In this document: positions 34,973-47,299 of the stretch, one piece after another | How the letters are laid out: every line of letters starts with the position of its first letter | How positions within the stretch are numbered: the first letter of the stretch is position 1 | From: Megaleporinus macrocephalus | Lineage: Eukaryota > Chordata > Actinopteri > Characiformes > Anostomidae | Assembly: GCA_021613375.1 (NCBI GenBank) | Contig: CM038709.1 | Span: 32,006,415-32,070,414 of the forward strand | Length of the DNA stretch: 64,000 nucleotides | Direction of reading: 5' to 3' | The notes under the pieces: model-generated | The model's database searches: none | Told to the model about the DNA's origin: nothing | Seen by the model: only the letters and a program-made list of their open reading frames with translations | Made by a program: the position numbers and the translations under genes

Positions 34973-36720
34973 TATTGTAAATTTAGGACATTTCACACTT
35001 TTTCATGTGTCCCAAAGCGTCAAAGAAACATTCCCACTTAGATTTTCAATCTAATAAAATGCAAGAAAGAGGAAATGACACCTTTTTTCTTTAAATAACA
35101 TTCCTCTCAGCAGTGCTTGGCCCCATACAAAAGACTGCTCTAACACCTCCAGAAGCATCTCATAAAGTTCTGATTGTTATCTAATCTTTACCTGGCAAAG
35201 CGAATGGCCCGCAGCTAATGACACTTGAGACTAGAACGGAATTCTATCACTGTTCAAAGCATCTGCTCTCAGACGGGCCTCTGACAAATACTGAGACTGC
35301 AGACCCCCCTGTACAAAGTAGGAATCCTTGTGGGCCGCAGAGCAGAGTGTTAAGTCAATTTGGCTAAATTAAATTAGAATAATAATAATAATAAAACACA
35401 ATTTTTTTTTTCTCTGTTATTGCCACCAAGGATCCCATATGTTGTGAGCTCGACTTGTTAGCTATGCGTCTCGCTTCTTGACTAAGACGTTCTCAAGGTG
35501 AAACCCAAATGCGCGCTTATTAGATAAAAATGCTAAGCGCTTGGCTATAGCTCTAGTCTCACTAATGTGTTTTTTTCCCCTTCCGCTCCCACTGCTGAAA
35601 CTATTGAAAGAAGTTTGGCATGGTTTCACGTCGCCCATACTTTAAGACTGTCAAGCTTCATTGCTTGAGGATTAATTATGACTACTTTCATTGATTTTGC
35701 CAATTCATTTAACTTTTCAAACCGCCCTGCGTATGCATTTAGGTTGCCGTAGCCTTGGGGTTTTCTCAGAGCCAACCACAGTCAGTTCCACAACCCTGTG
35801 CTGTGGCAGCGTAACCCTGCCGTGTTGTTTTAGAGTGATGCCTGTAGAAGACCAACATGAATCAGTGTCACATGAGGCTTAAGTGATGGGGAAAGGGGAA
35901 CGTTCCAATACGACATACAATCTGTTTGTGCAAAGGCATATTCAATGACCATTCAATTGAAAAGCTTGGACCAGCAATTGTAGCAAACTGTACATCCCAT
36001 ACAGCAGCCACCCCGCCTGCTTTTCCAAAGGGAGTTTGTGCAGGTTAGTCTGAATGGAGCTGTGCTGTATTTCCGTATCATCAAACAAAAGTGCCCCCCC
36101 CCCTTTAGACCTGATCCAGAGTATTGCTCTCATGTTGCTGGTCCCTAAGCCCAGTGAGAAAGCCATTATGATAACTCTGGCTCTTTCTATGATGCTGTGC
36201 TTGAGTTTCTCTCTTCCAGACTCAAATGTCACTGTCTTGCTGAGGCTTCTTTTAAAATATCGCCCCTGCCATGGCGAGTTGTGGCGCCCAGCTATTATTA
36301 CTCTCCTCTTAAAGACTGACAGTTTGCTCCGGAGAGACATGACACCAAACTCGTCTGCTGGAAGTGTACCGCCGCGCTCCCTTTCTGTCCAATCAGATAT
36401 GTGTAAACCAACGACACCTGGCTGGGGGAGGTGGAAGGCGAGGCCGCGGCCGCAGCCGCAGCGCACACTGATCCAGTTTTTTAACCTTTGTGTGCGAGGA
36501 ATATAGTGCGACCCAGACCCACACGTCTACCAGCCTGCTGTCTCACGTTTCACACTTGTGGTTTTTCTTTGAAAGTGGCCACTTTTTTGTTGTCAACATT
36601 TGCTTTCCCTGTTGAAAAAGGATATGAGCAGAGGTACAGTTTATTTAGTCAGTGTTTTATTTTTAATTCCATTCGTTTGATAAAACATGCAGTTTGTTTT
36701 GCACCAACCACAAACAATTA
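34973..36720. promoter_or_regulatory. candidate intronic regulatory block I
   Basis: Single-copy-looking, notably 35440-35720 and 36110-36480. A CpG-dense islet with a NotI word (GCGGCCGC, 36446-36453) lies at about 36360-36470. The overlapping 150- and 174-codon frames on opposite strands here are not recognisable proteins. Confidence 0.35.
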
Positions 36721-36990
36721 GTCTGCCTTTATTCATTTAGTAGACGCTCTTATCTACAGTGACATAAAACATGTAGGTAGAAGGTGGCATCAACAGTTTA
36801 GAGGACCACAGTAAAATGCAGGTCATCCAAAATAACACTGAAGGCTCAGCACAGTTAAAAATAAACATTTGTGAAAAATGTAATAGTTGAACCTCAGTTT
36901 TTTAAAAGTAATTCTGATTGTGATGTCTTCAACATGATTATAAACATTTAATATAGTCATTTAATATAGAGTTTTTTTATATTTGTTTTG

Positions 36991-37080
36991 ACACTCGCCT
37001 CACAGCAAGATGATCCAGGTTCGATTCCCGGCCCAGGCCATTCTAGGGGGACAAAGCGGAAGCTAATGGATAGATGGATG
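36991..37080 (+). mobile_element. tRNA-related SINE-like fragment, internally deleted
   Basis: CTCGCCTCACAGCAAGATG and the B-box GGTTCGATTCC (37018-37028) are typical of the tRNA-like head of a common fish repeat. They are followed after about 30 bases by AAGCGGAAGCTAATGGATAG and ATGGATG, its usual tail. The body between head and tail is missing. The flank is followed by a T run. Confidence 0.6.
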
Positions 37081-37189
37081 TTTTTTTTTATAATGATAAA
37101 ATACTGTAATTTTGGGTACTTATTTTGCCTTACAGTGCTCAGCATATAGCTCTCCACCAAACATGAATTAAAAAACACTGTTAAGTCTA

Positions 37190-37790
37190 CGGGAAAGATG
37201 ACAATATATATTGTTATTGTGATAAATTACATCACAGTTTAGCACAATATGGGCAGAATTAGTTTTATTCAGTTGTATTTAGCAACTTGATATGTTTAAT
37301 ACTAGTTTGTCCCCAGTTTTGTCCTGTCCACTTCTACCTACTAGCTAGAATCACACAGTACTACCATGGCTGGGAGGTTAAAGGGTAGTATCACACGCTT
37401 CCAAGATAGCACCATCACGTCCTTTTGAAGTGCCACTAATGCAACGTCACTGGACAGTTGAACACGCTCGGAGGAGAGCGCTAACTGCCAAGGCTGCAAC
37501 ATCAGCTAGCAGATGCCTGCACTGGCTAGTATCATGCTGAGTGATGCGGGAGCGATGGGGATAAGGAAGGGCCAACTGAAAGAGCGAGGCCAATTATAAT
37601 ACTGTCTTGGATTCCCAGCCATAGCTGTAGCATCAATGGGACTTACACTTGTGATCTACTAATGATAGGGCCAACTCTTAGACGGTTGTATCACGTTGGA
37701 GGCTGATAATATCATGGCAGATAAAATATATATATTGAGACATATCACATATTGAAAAATGTTTGTTTGCCATATCACCCACCTCTGGGC
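37190..37790. mobile_element. DNA-transposon-like repeat with ATAT/GTGATA ends
   Basis: The left end has GACAATATATATTGTTATTG and TGATAAATTACATC. The right end has ATATATATTGAGACATATCAC and CCATATCACCCACCTC. Such ends are frequent in fish non-autonomous repeats. No coding capacity; identity uncertain. Confidence 0.4.
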
Positions 37791-38929
37791 TGAAGTCTGA
37801 TCTCAGACCTGTTGTAAATCAATGCGTCAGTTGTTAACCACAGTATTCATGGAACTTTCTGTGAGGAAGCATAAACCAGCACTGTGACATTTAGATTTCT
37901 CTAGAACAGTACATTTTGTATGAAACCACTCTGAATGACTCTGTTTACATCTTAACAATATAACTGTGCAGAAGTGTTGGAAAATGGTGGACTACGTGCG
38001 GTACAAACTGCCCTCAAATCAGGCCATTTATTCCACTTATGCGTCTAATCTGGTATTTAAAACCCAACGCGGCTGTGTACTCTGTGCAGCCTCCCAGCAT
38101 TATGCTGATAAAACTTTCCCAGCATAATACATCTGTCTATATGTATTATCCCTCTCTTGCTGCGGAGTAGGCGGTGTGACATCCATAAACTTCACATGTG
38201 AATAAGCTTTTCTGAAAGGGAGAATGAATTAAGTCAAGCTGACATTGCATGCCAATAAGCTTTGTTTCATTCCCAATGCAGTATTCATTTGTGGCACAGA
38301 GAGATTTATTGCATGATTGACAATTATGAGAGGATGACCTAGTTTTTTGGGATGGAACAAAAATGGTTTTCATGGGATGGCATCGCCTTCCTTTGTATTC
38401 TGCAGACCCTAAACCAAGGAATAAGGAGGCTTTTGCCAAGAGGCGCAGCTTTTTAGGTCTGAAAGAGCACAACATTTTTTTACTTTTCCCTCTATGTGTT
38501 TTGCCTTGGATAATTTAGTATTAGCCTAATTGTCGGAGATCCCTGTGGATAGCATGTCTCTTTAAATCCTCACTTTCACTCGACTTATTTTCTATGCTAT
38601 TTGACAAAGTGTCCCCCTAAAGGCACACGCTGAAGTAACTTGTCTTGGAGGTGCTTTAGCATATTAACCAGTGTTTACACTGATCAGTCATAAAATTAAA
38701 AGCACCCTACATGTTTCTGGTCTTGTTGCTTTTTTTTCCAACTTTACTTACCATATAGGAGCTGTAGTTCATCTGTTTACTCTGTGTACTTTGTAAGCCC
38801 TCTTTTAACAATGTTAATTAATGGTCAGGACGTCCACAGGACATCCACTCACAACAGCGCAACATACCCTAACACATCAACACCATGACAGTTTCACTGC
38901 TCTCTGTATATATATATATAAAATGTGTA
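37791..38929. other. intronic DNA, no exon; candidate regulatory section 38130-38680
   Basis: Positions 37880-37960 share an old dispersed motif with about 8280. Sections 38130-38680 look single-copy. A short (TA)n lies at 38909-38921. Confidence 0.35.
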
Positions 38930-39151
38930 TATCTATTTTTGCCAATTTTGAGTTTTCTACATCATTTAAACACGTCAGTGGTCGTTTACATTGTATGAAA
39001 ATTTCATGATGAATGGACCAATAGAAATGCTCCAAAAGAGATTAGAAAAAAATCTGGTTCCATTGACTTACATTAAAAGTAAAGTATGTTTTTGGTCTCT
39101 CCTGTAGAGTTGCAAATTTGGAGATACTTAGTTTTTCACTGGACAGCGACA
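38930..39151 (+). repeat. dispersed repeat family R1, copy 4 (best preserved)
   Basis: Used as the reference copy. It contains TTTCATGATGAATGGACC, AATAGAAATGCTCC, TCTGGTTCCATTGACTTAC, GTCTCTCCTGTAGAGTTGC and ACTGGACAGCGACAATATAT, and runs into a (TA)n(TG)n tract. No coding capacity. Confidence 0.7.
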
Positions 39152-39189
<38 letters not shown>

Positions 39190-39198
39190 CTGTGTGTA
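39152..39198. repeat. (TA)n(TG)n compound microsatellite
   Basis: TA repeats to about 39173, then TG repeats to about 39197, growing directly from the end of repeat R1. Confidence 0.9.
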
Positions 39199-40560
39199 TT
39201 AATCTACTTAGCCACCTGATTTCCAGCAACTCTTTATTGGAGTCTGTCCAATATTTCATGATTCATGCATTTTTGATTCATCTTACCTTTCTATTAACTG
39301 TTTCATTCTGCTTAGTGAAGCTCATTACAGCTGTGAGGAGGGCCCGGGCCCCCACGGGACCACTGGTTGAGTGGAACCACAAATGACACAAGCAGGGTTT
39401 AGCTGGAAGTTAATATCCTGCAAAATTGTTTCTGCGCAGCTCGGTAGAATACGGATGATTAAATGACACGATCAGATCAAAAACGCTTCCTCTGACTACA
39501 AGGTGTTAAGTGTTGGCGCTTTAGTGCGCTGCGGCTCTCCCAAGGTTGCCGTTAAAAGAAATAAGATGTGTTTAAGGGAGAGGACTGTCTTAGAGAAAGG
39601 GGGGTGGGCCTGAATGCAAGGCTTTGTGCACAGTATCAGACATTGTGTTCGACACACATAGCAGTGCTATCTGCGGAGTTATTTGAGGCGCTGCCCTGAC
39701 AAGGGAGGAAAATGTGTTACAAGTCCTGGCAAATCATTTTCATCTTGTCTGAAGTGTCGTTTTTTGTCCAGTCAGTGCGTTTTAAATGTATGAAAGCGAA
39801 TACTTCCGTGCTCACATAGAAGCATTTGATAAAAAGGAGAATTTGGAATAGTTATGATATCTGAAGTGCGGTTGTCAAATCCTTTTATTTGTAAGAAACT
39901 GCTGCTTGTCCGTGATCAAACCCTGCCCAGGACCTTTTCTCATTTCCTTTTCTTTTTTAGAGATTCACCTTTATAGTGGAGTAAGGAGATCAGGCAGTGT
40001 CTTCAAACGGCAGTAACTTTGACTCTCTCTCTCTCTCTCTCTCTCTCTGTTCTTCCAGAGATTAACTGTTATGTGTTACCAATTCCACGAAGGGAGATTA
40101 AGGGTTGTAAAACGGAGCAAAGGGGTTCGCAGTTATCAAATGTCCTCTCACTCTTGACCTTTCAAATGTCAGAAAAGGAATGTGAGACAATGGCTGCTCT
40201 GCAGATCTGATTACATGGATCAAACATGCCTTTTCGCTGCTATTAGTCACAGAGATGTTTAATTGAAGGAAATCAGGAACCCGAGGCGAACAATATGCTA
40301 TATTTATATCTGCTGCTCAAATGTTATCATTTGAGTGTTGCGGCATTGTTTTTCTTCCCAGACCGCTGAAAAGAGCTCTTAGACATGGAGGCATTATGTA
40401 ACCTGCCCTTGATAAAGAAACCTCTTCCACAGCTGTATCACTCGCTATTTCCATACCAGCAGATAGCTGAGTACAGTTCCTGCCTGCTCAGAGAGAGGCC
40501 CTTACTTGCATACTTCAAACGCACCAGCCCATAGAAAACTGAATTTTTAAAAATAATTAA
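39199..40560. promoter_or_regulatory. candidate intronic regulatory block J
   Basis: Single-copy-looking apart from a (CT)n tract at 40023-40048. Sections 39400-39960 and 40090-40480 have mixed ordered sequence without repeats. No exon recognised. Confidence 0.3.
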
Positions 40561-40934
40561 AAAAAACAAAAAACATTTGTCAAAGTTTCAAAGAGTGTTG
40601 TTCACTCTCCAGCCCCCTAAGTCCAATGAAACTAATGGAAAAAATTGCTCATTTCAAGGTCATGGTAGTTGTGATGTCACAACCATGAACACACAGCATA
40701 TGACTGCCTACTAACAGCCTACAGCACTTGAGCTTGTCCGTTCATATTGCTAAAGAGTGCTGTTGCTGCAGACAATGTTTTGTAGGCTTACTGTGGTGGA
40801 ACTGTAGAGAGAAACAGATGAAACATTGCAGCGTTTCAAAGAACCTATGTGTCCACAAGCAGCGACTGAGGTTTCTGTTTTATGTTCAGCCATGACATTT
40901 CAGTTTGAAGTGCTTTTTGAAACGAGTGCAATGC

Positions 40935-42070
40935 AGTTACAAGGAAAAATAAGTGAATCCTTTGTAATTATCTTGATTTTTACATTTATTACTAAATAAA
41001 TGGTGGTCTGATCTGTAGTGATAATTCTAAACAAATACAAACATTGTGTTTTTTATTCCTTTCATCGAACATATTTGGTAAACTTCCAAAGTGCAGGCTA
41101 GAAAAAGTAAGTGAACCCTTGAATTGAATAACCTGGCCTAAGGGTTAAGATTAGCACTCTGACTTGGCCATTCCAAAACACTGATCTTCTTTTTTAACAT
41201 TTCTTTAGTTGATTTACTTTTGATCAGTTGCATCACTCAATGATATGTTCAGTTTGCGGTCATAAACTGCTACCCTTTCATTTTACTGTATATTGTTTTG
41301 ATACAACTTAAAATTAATGTTCTCTCAATGATCTCAAAGCATCCAGGCCCTGAGGCAGCGAAGCTGTCCCAAACCATGATGCTCCCTCCACCTTCACAGT
41401 TAGAATAAGATTTTAGTGTGTAGTGTCCTTTATCCTCCGAACATAATGTTGTGGAGTTGTGAAAAGTTCATATCTGTCCATAGAATGTTTTCCTAGATGC
41501 ATTATGTAGGTGGTTTTGGGCTAATTTGAGATTGACTGCAGTGTTTTTTAGACTGCAGCGGCTCCATTTGTGGAGTCCTTTCTTGTTCAGTGCTCTTGTT
41601 CAGTGTTTTTCGTATAGTAGACACATGAACAAAGGTTTCTGCTGTTTGTAGAGTCTTCTGTTGGTCTTTTGCTGTTAACCTCGAGTTCTGTCTCACCCCT
41701 GTAAGGATTTCCCGCTGTGCTTCTAGAGTAATCTTAATAGGTTGCCCACTCCTAGAGAGAGCAGTAACAGTCCTGAATTTTTAAAAATGTGTAGAGAATT
41801 GATGTAACCATGGATTGATGTACAACCATGTTTTTATTAATGCTTCTGTAGCTTTTTCCAGCTTCATGAGTCACTCTTTTTTAAAAAGAAGAGATCTCAG
41901 TAACCAGGCTTTTGTGCTGTCTCTGTTTAATGGGCCAGACTATCTGTAAAATCTAATTTTCTTAACTAAAACCTTTGTCATTGGAAGCTCTTGGAGAATT
42001 CACTTACTTTTTGTAGTATGCACTCTGGATGTTTACTCAATGTACTAAATAAAAGTGATGACAAGTGAAA
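40935..42070 (-). mobile_element. decayed Tc1/mariner-like element (family T2)
   Basis: On the plus strand the text includes AAAAAGTAAGTGAACCCTTG, ACTCTGACTTGGCCATTCC, CATCCAGGCCCTGAGGCAGC, CCAAACCATGATGCTCCCTCC and AGCTCTTGGAGAATTCACTTAC. In this order they are the antisense of a common fish Tc1-like transposase element, and both terminal portions are present. Many indels; no intact frame. It is a different subfamily from T1. Confidence 0.75.
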
Positions 42071-42958
42071 CTATTTGTATGCAAGCACTTTAGTTGGATT
42101 GTGTTTTATTTTGTAGCTACGATAAAAGTTACACCAAATGTTATTAGTTATAAAAGCAAAATCCAGGTAATAGCAGAAGGTTAGATCCAGGTCATATATA
42201 TAAAATATATAAATTTAAGGCACAGTAACAGAAATCACCTGTCTTAAGTGATAACAAGAGGTTGCGAAATGCGCAAGTAAAAATAAATAACACAGAAAAC
42301 CACACATACGTAGGAGTTGAGAGGAAAAAATTCAGTGAAAAATGTTGAAGATGGTCTCTTTAAGCCTGGTCATAGAGCTAAGTGTGTTCATTTCTTGCCG
42401 TGGAAGGAGATTTAAAGCTGGATAATTAAAGGTGTGCTCCTCTGAGGGGTCAGGGTCAAGCCAATAGGAATGTCAGAGTCGCGTAAGGGTCTGACAGCCC
42501 CTTTCAGCAGGCCTGGTTGGAGCAGTGCGGCCAGAGATAGCGCCGGGGCCCCAGAAAGGCCAGCGTGCTGACAGCCCTCCAGCCGCACCGTCCCAGCAGG
42601 AAGGCATCAGTTGCAGAAACAGATAGCGAGAGCGCCCGCGAGGCCGGCCAGTGGCGCGGGCCGAGCTGGGAAAGATTAGGCGTGGCCCCGGGTCACCTCG
42701 TTCCCACCGCTCAGTCCAGCCCCTACAGCCACGGGGGTGTTATTAATAAAGGACAGGGCCAAAGAGCTCATTAAGCTCCTCAGACACACAGGCCACCCCT
42801 GCCATTAGAAGCTGCACTGTTAGACATGTAGTAAGCACACTTGTTATCCCAGCTAAGGGACACCCTGATTAATTTTTTTTTGAGCTAGAGATACTAATAT
42901 TTGCTGATGGAGTAACAATCTGGTACTGAGATTGTCATACTGGCTTAGCAGGGGCGTA
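42071..42958. promoter_or_regulatory. intronic DNA with GC-rich candidate element at 42360-42820
   Basis: The section 42520-42720 is GC- and CpG-rich (GATAGCGCCGGGGCCC, GCGGGCCGAGCTGGG), followed by GGTGTTATTAATAAAGGAC and AGAGCTCATTAAGCTCC. The mix of GC-rich flank and TAAT cores fits a developmental enhancer. Inference only. Confidence 0.35.
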
Positions 42959-43016
42959 ACAGTAAAATAGTAAAACAATAGTAAAACAGTAAACAGTAAA
43001 ATAACTGTAAAATAGC
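42959..43016. repeat. imperfect (AGTAAAA)-type short tandem repeat
   Basis: Repeated AGTAAAAT / AGTAAAAC / AGTAAAC units over about 58 bases. Confidence 0.75.
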
Positions 43017-44760
43017 AATGCTACTGTGGTGGTGTGCATCATGGAGTGCACCAAGTGATTGTTATGAATGTGAATACTCAGTTCACTGTTGCAGTACTGA
43101 AATGACTATTCAGTATATGAAATGCCCTTTTGAAGTTTAACAGGACTGTGAAATTTTATGATTTTGCTTGTATTTGTGATTTACTATGTGTTTCACACTT
43201 TACCACTTTTAGACGAGAGTCCCTTAACCTGAGCTTCCTGCTAAGGATGAGTTGTTCAGAATGAGATTGAGAAGGCAGATCACAGGTTTATTGCTACCTA
43301 CTGTAGATGACGTTAGCTCCCCAGAAACAGTAGAGATGTATTTTGCCCATCGTCCCCTGAGGAAAAATGATCTCATATAAGAATACAAGTCCTCATCAGC
43401 ATCCAGTGTTGTACCAGTTAACTGTAGTTTTGGCTCTGAAGACTCAGTTACTCATCCTACCGATTTCCCTCGGCTATTGTTGAATAATAAAGCGTGTTTC
43501 TGTGTGTTCAGCTGTATTTTTGTGCAGAAACATTGTTTTCGTCCAAGGTGTTTTGTTTTTCTTGCCTGCGGGGTTAACTGGATATTCACTCTTATGGATA
43601 CTCAAATAGCAAAATTAGTCAGAGTGCACTTCTCTAGCAGAAGCCATTACCTACATATGCACTGGAGCTATTTGAGATGGCAAAGATAGCAAAACAGGTC
43701 CAGTTCAGGCAAATCATACTAGGTTGCCAGTTATTTTAAAATTATACCACTTAATATGTGCATGGTTCTGAACTGATCGGGAAAGTGCCTCTTTTTCTAA
43801 ACACACATTTTTAACAGCTGTTACTTTCAGTTATATACGTAATAACTGTTGCTTTTTAAAGCATTTTTTAACAACCGCAGTCAAAATCCAGGCTTTGCAG
43901 CTATTTCATGTGGCTTTTATTAAGGCTGTGTATTGGCAAAAACTTGAAGATATGATATATTATGATTACATTATGATTCAGTATATTATGATAATGTAAC
44001 AAAAGGATATTTTTTATTAGCATGATTTTTATTATTTTAGGAAAACTTTAATGGTAAAGAAAAACAAAGCACTCCAGTTAGGCATAAGTTTGCTAATAGT
44101 AACATAAGCAGTGCACCCTTGCGCTACTTGTGTACATTGGAGTGAAGGAGCCTAATGGCTGAAGATGGCTTATGTACATTTTTGTCACCTTTATGACAAA
44201 TACAAGTACAGCAGATTAGATCATGATGAATCAGAAATCGTAGCATGTTTCTTAAAGTACTGACAGTATTGTGCATATTGTGGTATATTGTGATTTAACT
44301 GCCTATTGATTGTTAGCATGGTAGGAGGATGAGGTGAAACATGTTATTATTGTTTACTATTATTAGTGATGACGTCATTTTAGAGGTGGGCAAAAGTCAT
44401 TTCGATGGAATTTTTTCTATATGTGATAAATTCTGTTAATTATGACCAGGGAAAAATCATTTTCATTTCAGGTTGATTGAAAATCATATTCATCTCCAAT
44501 ATCGATCTTCTGGGTGTGATCAGCACATCCCTACTCCTAGCACGGTATCAGCGCACAGGAGAGAGTGCATGACTAGTTACCACTCACACTATTGCATTGA
44601 GTCGACTCTTAGATTGTGTGGAGAGTCTCTGGGTCTGTTTCCGCACCTTCATAGGAATGCTGAGTGTATAGTTCTCTTGTCAATGTAAATAATCTGAGAA
44701 ATTCAGCACACAGTGCTGAGATATGTGGGGGGCGAGGAGGGGGGAGATAAAACATGCGCG
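43017..44760. other. AT-rich intron DNA with probable transposon debris
   Basis: Sections at 43920-44030 (GATATATTATGATTACATTATG) and 44370-44530 (GAGGTGGGCAAAAGTC, then AATATCGATC) resemble decayed fish DNA-transposon ends. No coding signal. Confidence 0.35.
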
Positions 44761-45600
44761 CATAACTCTCTCCTTACCGTAAGTGATGACTGGTGTCGGA
44801 CCTGTCTCGTGTATAAAAGGAAACATAACATGATAGCGCCAGATCTTTGATCAAGATGTGCGGGCGCGGCGCCGGCCGTGATTTATACCGCTGCACCTCA
44901 ATAAAAAGGATGTCAACTTTAGGCCTTAATGAAAGCTCTTGAACGTATCTGTGCAGGAGCGATATGTTGACAGTGAGGATGCAAATGAGGTTAAATGTGC
45001 GCGAACCGAAATGAATCACCCCTGTCTCTGCTGCTCTTCTGCCAATAGGGAGGAGGGAAGAGGAGAGGAAAAAAATGCTTTTCGGCGGGTACAAAGCGGC
45101 CCATGACACATTCCCTCCTTTGTTTCAAGCTGCTAACTGTATTTAATTTCACATCTTATCGGCCGTGGCTTTGTCTGTCTGCTGGCTCCTCCCGAGTCAA
45201 AGCGACCCCTTGAGATAAACTCTGTCAGACTCGGGGGTGATTTATTAAATTCTGATTTCTGTGAAGGACTTTAATGTCGAGGGGAGAAAGAAAATACATT
45301 GCAGGTGGCTGCCAGCTTCAGGCACTGTTTGCTCTCCTTTTACTCTCACCAAAGGTAAAGGGAGAGAGAGAGAGAGAGAGAGAGAGTACAAATCTATGTG
45401 GGATTTCCTGCTTTTGTTTTGGTAATAGGAACACTAGCCCACCCTCCCCCTCCGATTTCACCATTGCAGTTGTATTGAATAACTGCTGTTTAGATTAGAG
45501 AACAGCTTGAAGAACTTTGCTGTTTTAATGATTCGGGCCATGTAGAACAGATTTACATCCATGCAAATCCGCTGGTGGACACCTAAACGTGTCTCTGACC
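44761..45600. promoter_or_regulatory. candidate intronic regulatory block K
   Basis: Positions 44770-45060 are repeat-free, with a CpG cluster (GGGCGCGGCGCCGGCCGTG, about 44862-44880), CAATAAAAAGGATGTC and a perfect octamer ATGCAAAT at 44979-44986. The 111-codon minus-strand frame here is not a recognisable protein. A (GA)n tract at 45362-45386 follows. Confidence 0.4.
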
Positions 45601-45680
45601 TTCTATCCAAATCTATTAGGGAAATGTACTGACCTAATCTCCACTGTTAGCATTGGCACATTTGAATAAACTAGTTTGCA

Positions 45681-45707
45681 TCTCTCTCTCTCTCTCGCTC
45701 TCTCTGT
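45681..45707. repeat. (CT)n microsatellite
   Basis: CT repeats with a single CG interruption. Confidence 0.85.
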
Positions 45708-46014
45708 GCTATACTTGTCAGCAATTAACCTATGTGGGGCGGTGTGTGCCTTGTGCATAATTATTTGAAGTATGGTGCCTGAAAATGCTCTTTTCAATGT
45801 ATTGTTAGAGGCAATTTATTACCGAATATGATTAAACGTGACAGGCATTTCATCTCAAGGTTGTGCTCATATGGCCCCTTCTTTTTTAAAGCCATTAATG
45901 GCTGCAGAGGGTGGCCCATAAAAGTGATATGTTACTTATTCCGCTTCTATCTAGTGACTAGCCATGTGATCGCAGCCTGATGTTGGCTATGCCTTTGCTG
46001 TTTCACACCTGCCT

Positions 46015-46755
46015 TCCCAGTGGCCGCCGTCTCCGCGCCAAGTTTGCACTCATACGAGTCCCAAGCAAACTGTGTGGATTTCGCGAATTTATTTCGGCTG
46101 GAGCCGTAGAGAGCGTGGCGCGTTGCGGTGCGAGAACGGCCGCTGCGTTGGGAGATTGTGTGAAATGCACGAGTGTAGCGAGCGCAGCAGCTCCACATGC
46201 GGCCAAAGAACTCGGTTTAACTTGTCAAAGGCTCACCTGGGCAGCCTGTCCCCAGCCTGGCTGGATGGGAGGAGAAGAGGAGGGGGGTGGAGAAGAAAAA
46301 AGAAAAAAAAAGAGGCAGCCAGGCAGGGCAGGGCTCTCTTTCAGTTGCCTCTCAGGGCTGCCTCCTGTGATCCTCGCCGTCTCACGTTCTCCATTGTTCG
46401 CCGCTCGTCAGCATCTTTTGTCTTTTGCCACTGATTCGTCTTTTTGATCTGCGCCGAGTGATTTATCTGCGCGGAATCGTTTTTCGCACAATTCCCCCTC
46501 AGGAAATTTGGAATGAGCCATCCAATAACCTTGGCAGAGGCGAAAACAAAAGCACGAGAAGCTGATCTCATGTATTTTGATGCAGTTCCTCCGCGAGCCG
46601 CCTCCAAAATGAAAAAAGCAAAATGACCGTGTCCTTCTCTCATTCCCCGTTAAATTGAGTCTTAACTACGACACTGCTCCGCTGTTTACTGTTACGACCC
46701 GCGCGACAATAGCGCGTACTGCGATGCCGCGCGGTATTAATTAGGCTGCTTGTGC
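46015..46755. promoter_or_regulatory. intragenic CpG-dense islet in dach1 intron 1
   Basis: Positions 46021-46200 hold roughly 20 CpGs in 180 bases, counted by eye. More follow at 46370-46500 and 46690-46740 (GACCCGCGCGACAATAGCGCG). A purine-rich run interrupts at 46265-46315. It is the most CpG-rich part of the visible intron and could be an alternative promoter or a Polycomb-type regulatory island. A 155-codon plus-strand frame (45980-46447) resembles no known protein and has no convincing start context. Confidence 0.5.
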
Positions 46756-46955
46756 TGAACCGCGGCCTGCCGGCTCCCTCTGGCTGACTCGCTCCTGTGC
46801 TGGCTCCTGAAATGTAGTGGAAAGCTGGGGATTTGGTGAGAGTCTTTAATGTGTGGCGACTGCAACAGTTTTTCCTCTGTTTGCCTGGTTAAAAGCGTTG
46901 CGGGTTCAGGGGATTGGAGTTGACAACCCTGGGGGTATTGGAGCTGTTTGCCTTC

Positions 46956-46996
46956 TCTTTCTCTCACTCTCTCGCTCTCTCGCTCTCTCTCTCTTT
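46956..46996. repeat. imperfect (CT)n tract
   Basis: CT-rich run with CTCG interruptions. It accounts for the Arg/Glu-rich minus-strand frame and the Leu/Ser-rich plus-strand frame here. Confidence 0.8.
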
Positions 46997-47299
46997 TCCT
47001 TCCACCAGCGCTCAGCTGCAGCTGTTTGAGTCTCCTCCCGCCAGCTGTCAGTTACAGAGGCTCTCCGTAAACATCTCCACTCAGCACCTGCTACCCACTG
47101 GGGAAATAGGTGCATGTCTGAAAAGTTTGAACAATGTAAAGGTGATGGAGGGATGGAAGGTCGGTACGAAGACCGTGCGTCCACTCCCTGGCAAGGCACG
47201 GTTAAAGAGTTTTACCTGCAGCCTGGTGCGCTAATTATTATATCCACTTCTATTCTGGACAAACAGATTCAGTGTTGTTGGAGGATTAGTATGACGGCA

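Noticed and set aside
35942..36506. Opposing 174- and 150-codon frames
   Set aside because: Both-strand openness in mixed GC DNA with no recognisable domain.
37018..37028. tRNA B-box as evidence of a tRNA gene
   Set aside because: No cloverleaf or A-box at the right distance; the flanks match the tail of a dispersed fish repeat.
45980..46447. 155-codon frame in the intronic CpG islet
   Set aside because: Explained by CpG-rich composition; overlapping frames exist on both strands and no family is recognised. Kept only as part of the islet.
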